5,702 nucleotides of DNA from JBOGIF01 sp050742415 (lineage in GTDB: Bacteria > Actinomycetota > Acidimicrobiia > Acidimicrobiales > AC-14). A program made the translations under genes and the position numbers. Of the stretch, positions 5,631 to 5,702 are shown in pieces (position 1 is the first letter of the stretch; the number at the start of each line of letters is the position of its first letter). The notes under the pieces were generated by a model. That model saw only the letters and a list, made by a program, of their open reading frames with translations. It had not been told where the DNA came from and ran no database searches. The stretch is from assembly GCA_050742415.1 (NCBI GenBank), contig JBOGIF010000008.1, positions 1 through 5,702 of the forward strand, given 5' to 3'.

Positions 5631-5702
5631 GCCTTGGTCGGCTTTCGGCGCGGTGAGCATGCGCCGGCCAGTGACGGCGATCACGCCGCCTGCCACCAAG
5701 GC
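5631..5702 (-). promoter_or_regulatory. Possible structured leader upstream of the patatin-like gene
   Basis: GCCTTGGT (5631-5638) is perfectly complementary to ACCAAGGC (5695-5702), enclosing 56 nt. Inside are two further stems: CGGCGC/GCGCCG (5646-5651 with 5661-5666, 9-nt loop) and CGGCG/CGCCG (5675-5679 with 5684-5688, ATCA loop). Together they allow a three-way junction about 30 nt before the ATG at 5601. No known riboswitch consensus is recognised, and there is no T-loop sequence of a tRNA. In GC-rich DNA the inner stems may be coincidental. The outer arm ends at the window edge and may be longer. Confidence 0.25.

Noticed and set aside
5463..5699. Minus-strand TTG-started frame of 78 codons at the right edge
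   Set aside because: Most of it overlaps the first helices of the patatin-like protein in another frame and reads as Cys/Ser/Pro-rich shadow. The part upstream of 5601 could be the tail of a neighbouring gene, but no stop codon supports that.
5631..5702. Possible tRNA, because the outer arms are 8 bp and the length is 72 nt
   Set aside because: There is no TTCRANNC T-loop, no anticodon arm geometry and the internal stems do not match D, anticodon and T arms.

Overview
The window is GC-rich and compact, with few non-coding gaps. It looks like a chromosomal segment of a high-GC Gram-positive bacterium (Actinomycetota). This inference rests on base composition, a DUF732-like protein with a long Thr/Val/Pro/Ala linker, GTG start usage and an actinobacterial-style lipoprotein. 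The exact lineage cannot be read from this sequence; an acidimicrobial or mycobacterial-type host would fit. I see no tRNA, rRNA, CRISPR array, transposase, integrase or attachment site.

Layout: (1) 2-1573 (+) is the 3' part of a secreted alpha/beta-hydrolase (GHSQG elbow) followed by a chitobiase-C/Fn3-associated domain and a repeated beta-rich C-terminal domain. (2) 1581-2069 (-), convergent with the first gene across 7 nt, encodes a small lipoprotein with a DUF5666-like domain. (3) 2070-2666 is about 600 nt without a convincing gene. It lies between divergently transcribed genes and holds several inverted repeats. (4) 2667-3281 (+) encodes a short membrane-anchored or exported protein with a DUF732-like C-terminal domain. 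(5) 3282-3321 is a 40-nt convergent gap full of palindromes. (6) 3322-5601 (-) encodes a 759-residue membrane protein: about seven transmembrane helices and then a patatin-like phospholipase domain with a complete Ser-Asp dyad. (7) 5602-5702 is its upstream region, where a possible branched RNA fold can be drawn.

All four gene products are predicted to leave the cytoplasm or sit in the membrane, and two are serine hydrolases of lipid or ester type. A shared cell-envelope or extracellular lipid/polyester theme is plausible. However, the genes form two convergent pairs rather than one operon, so a common pathway is not shown. No recognised defence or secretion system is visible. The most notable item is the polytopic patatin-like enzyme, whose charge pattern places the catalytic domain outside the membrane.
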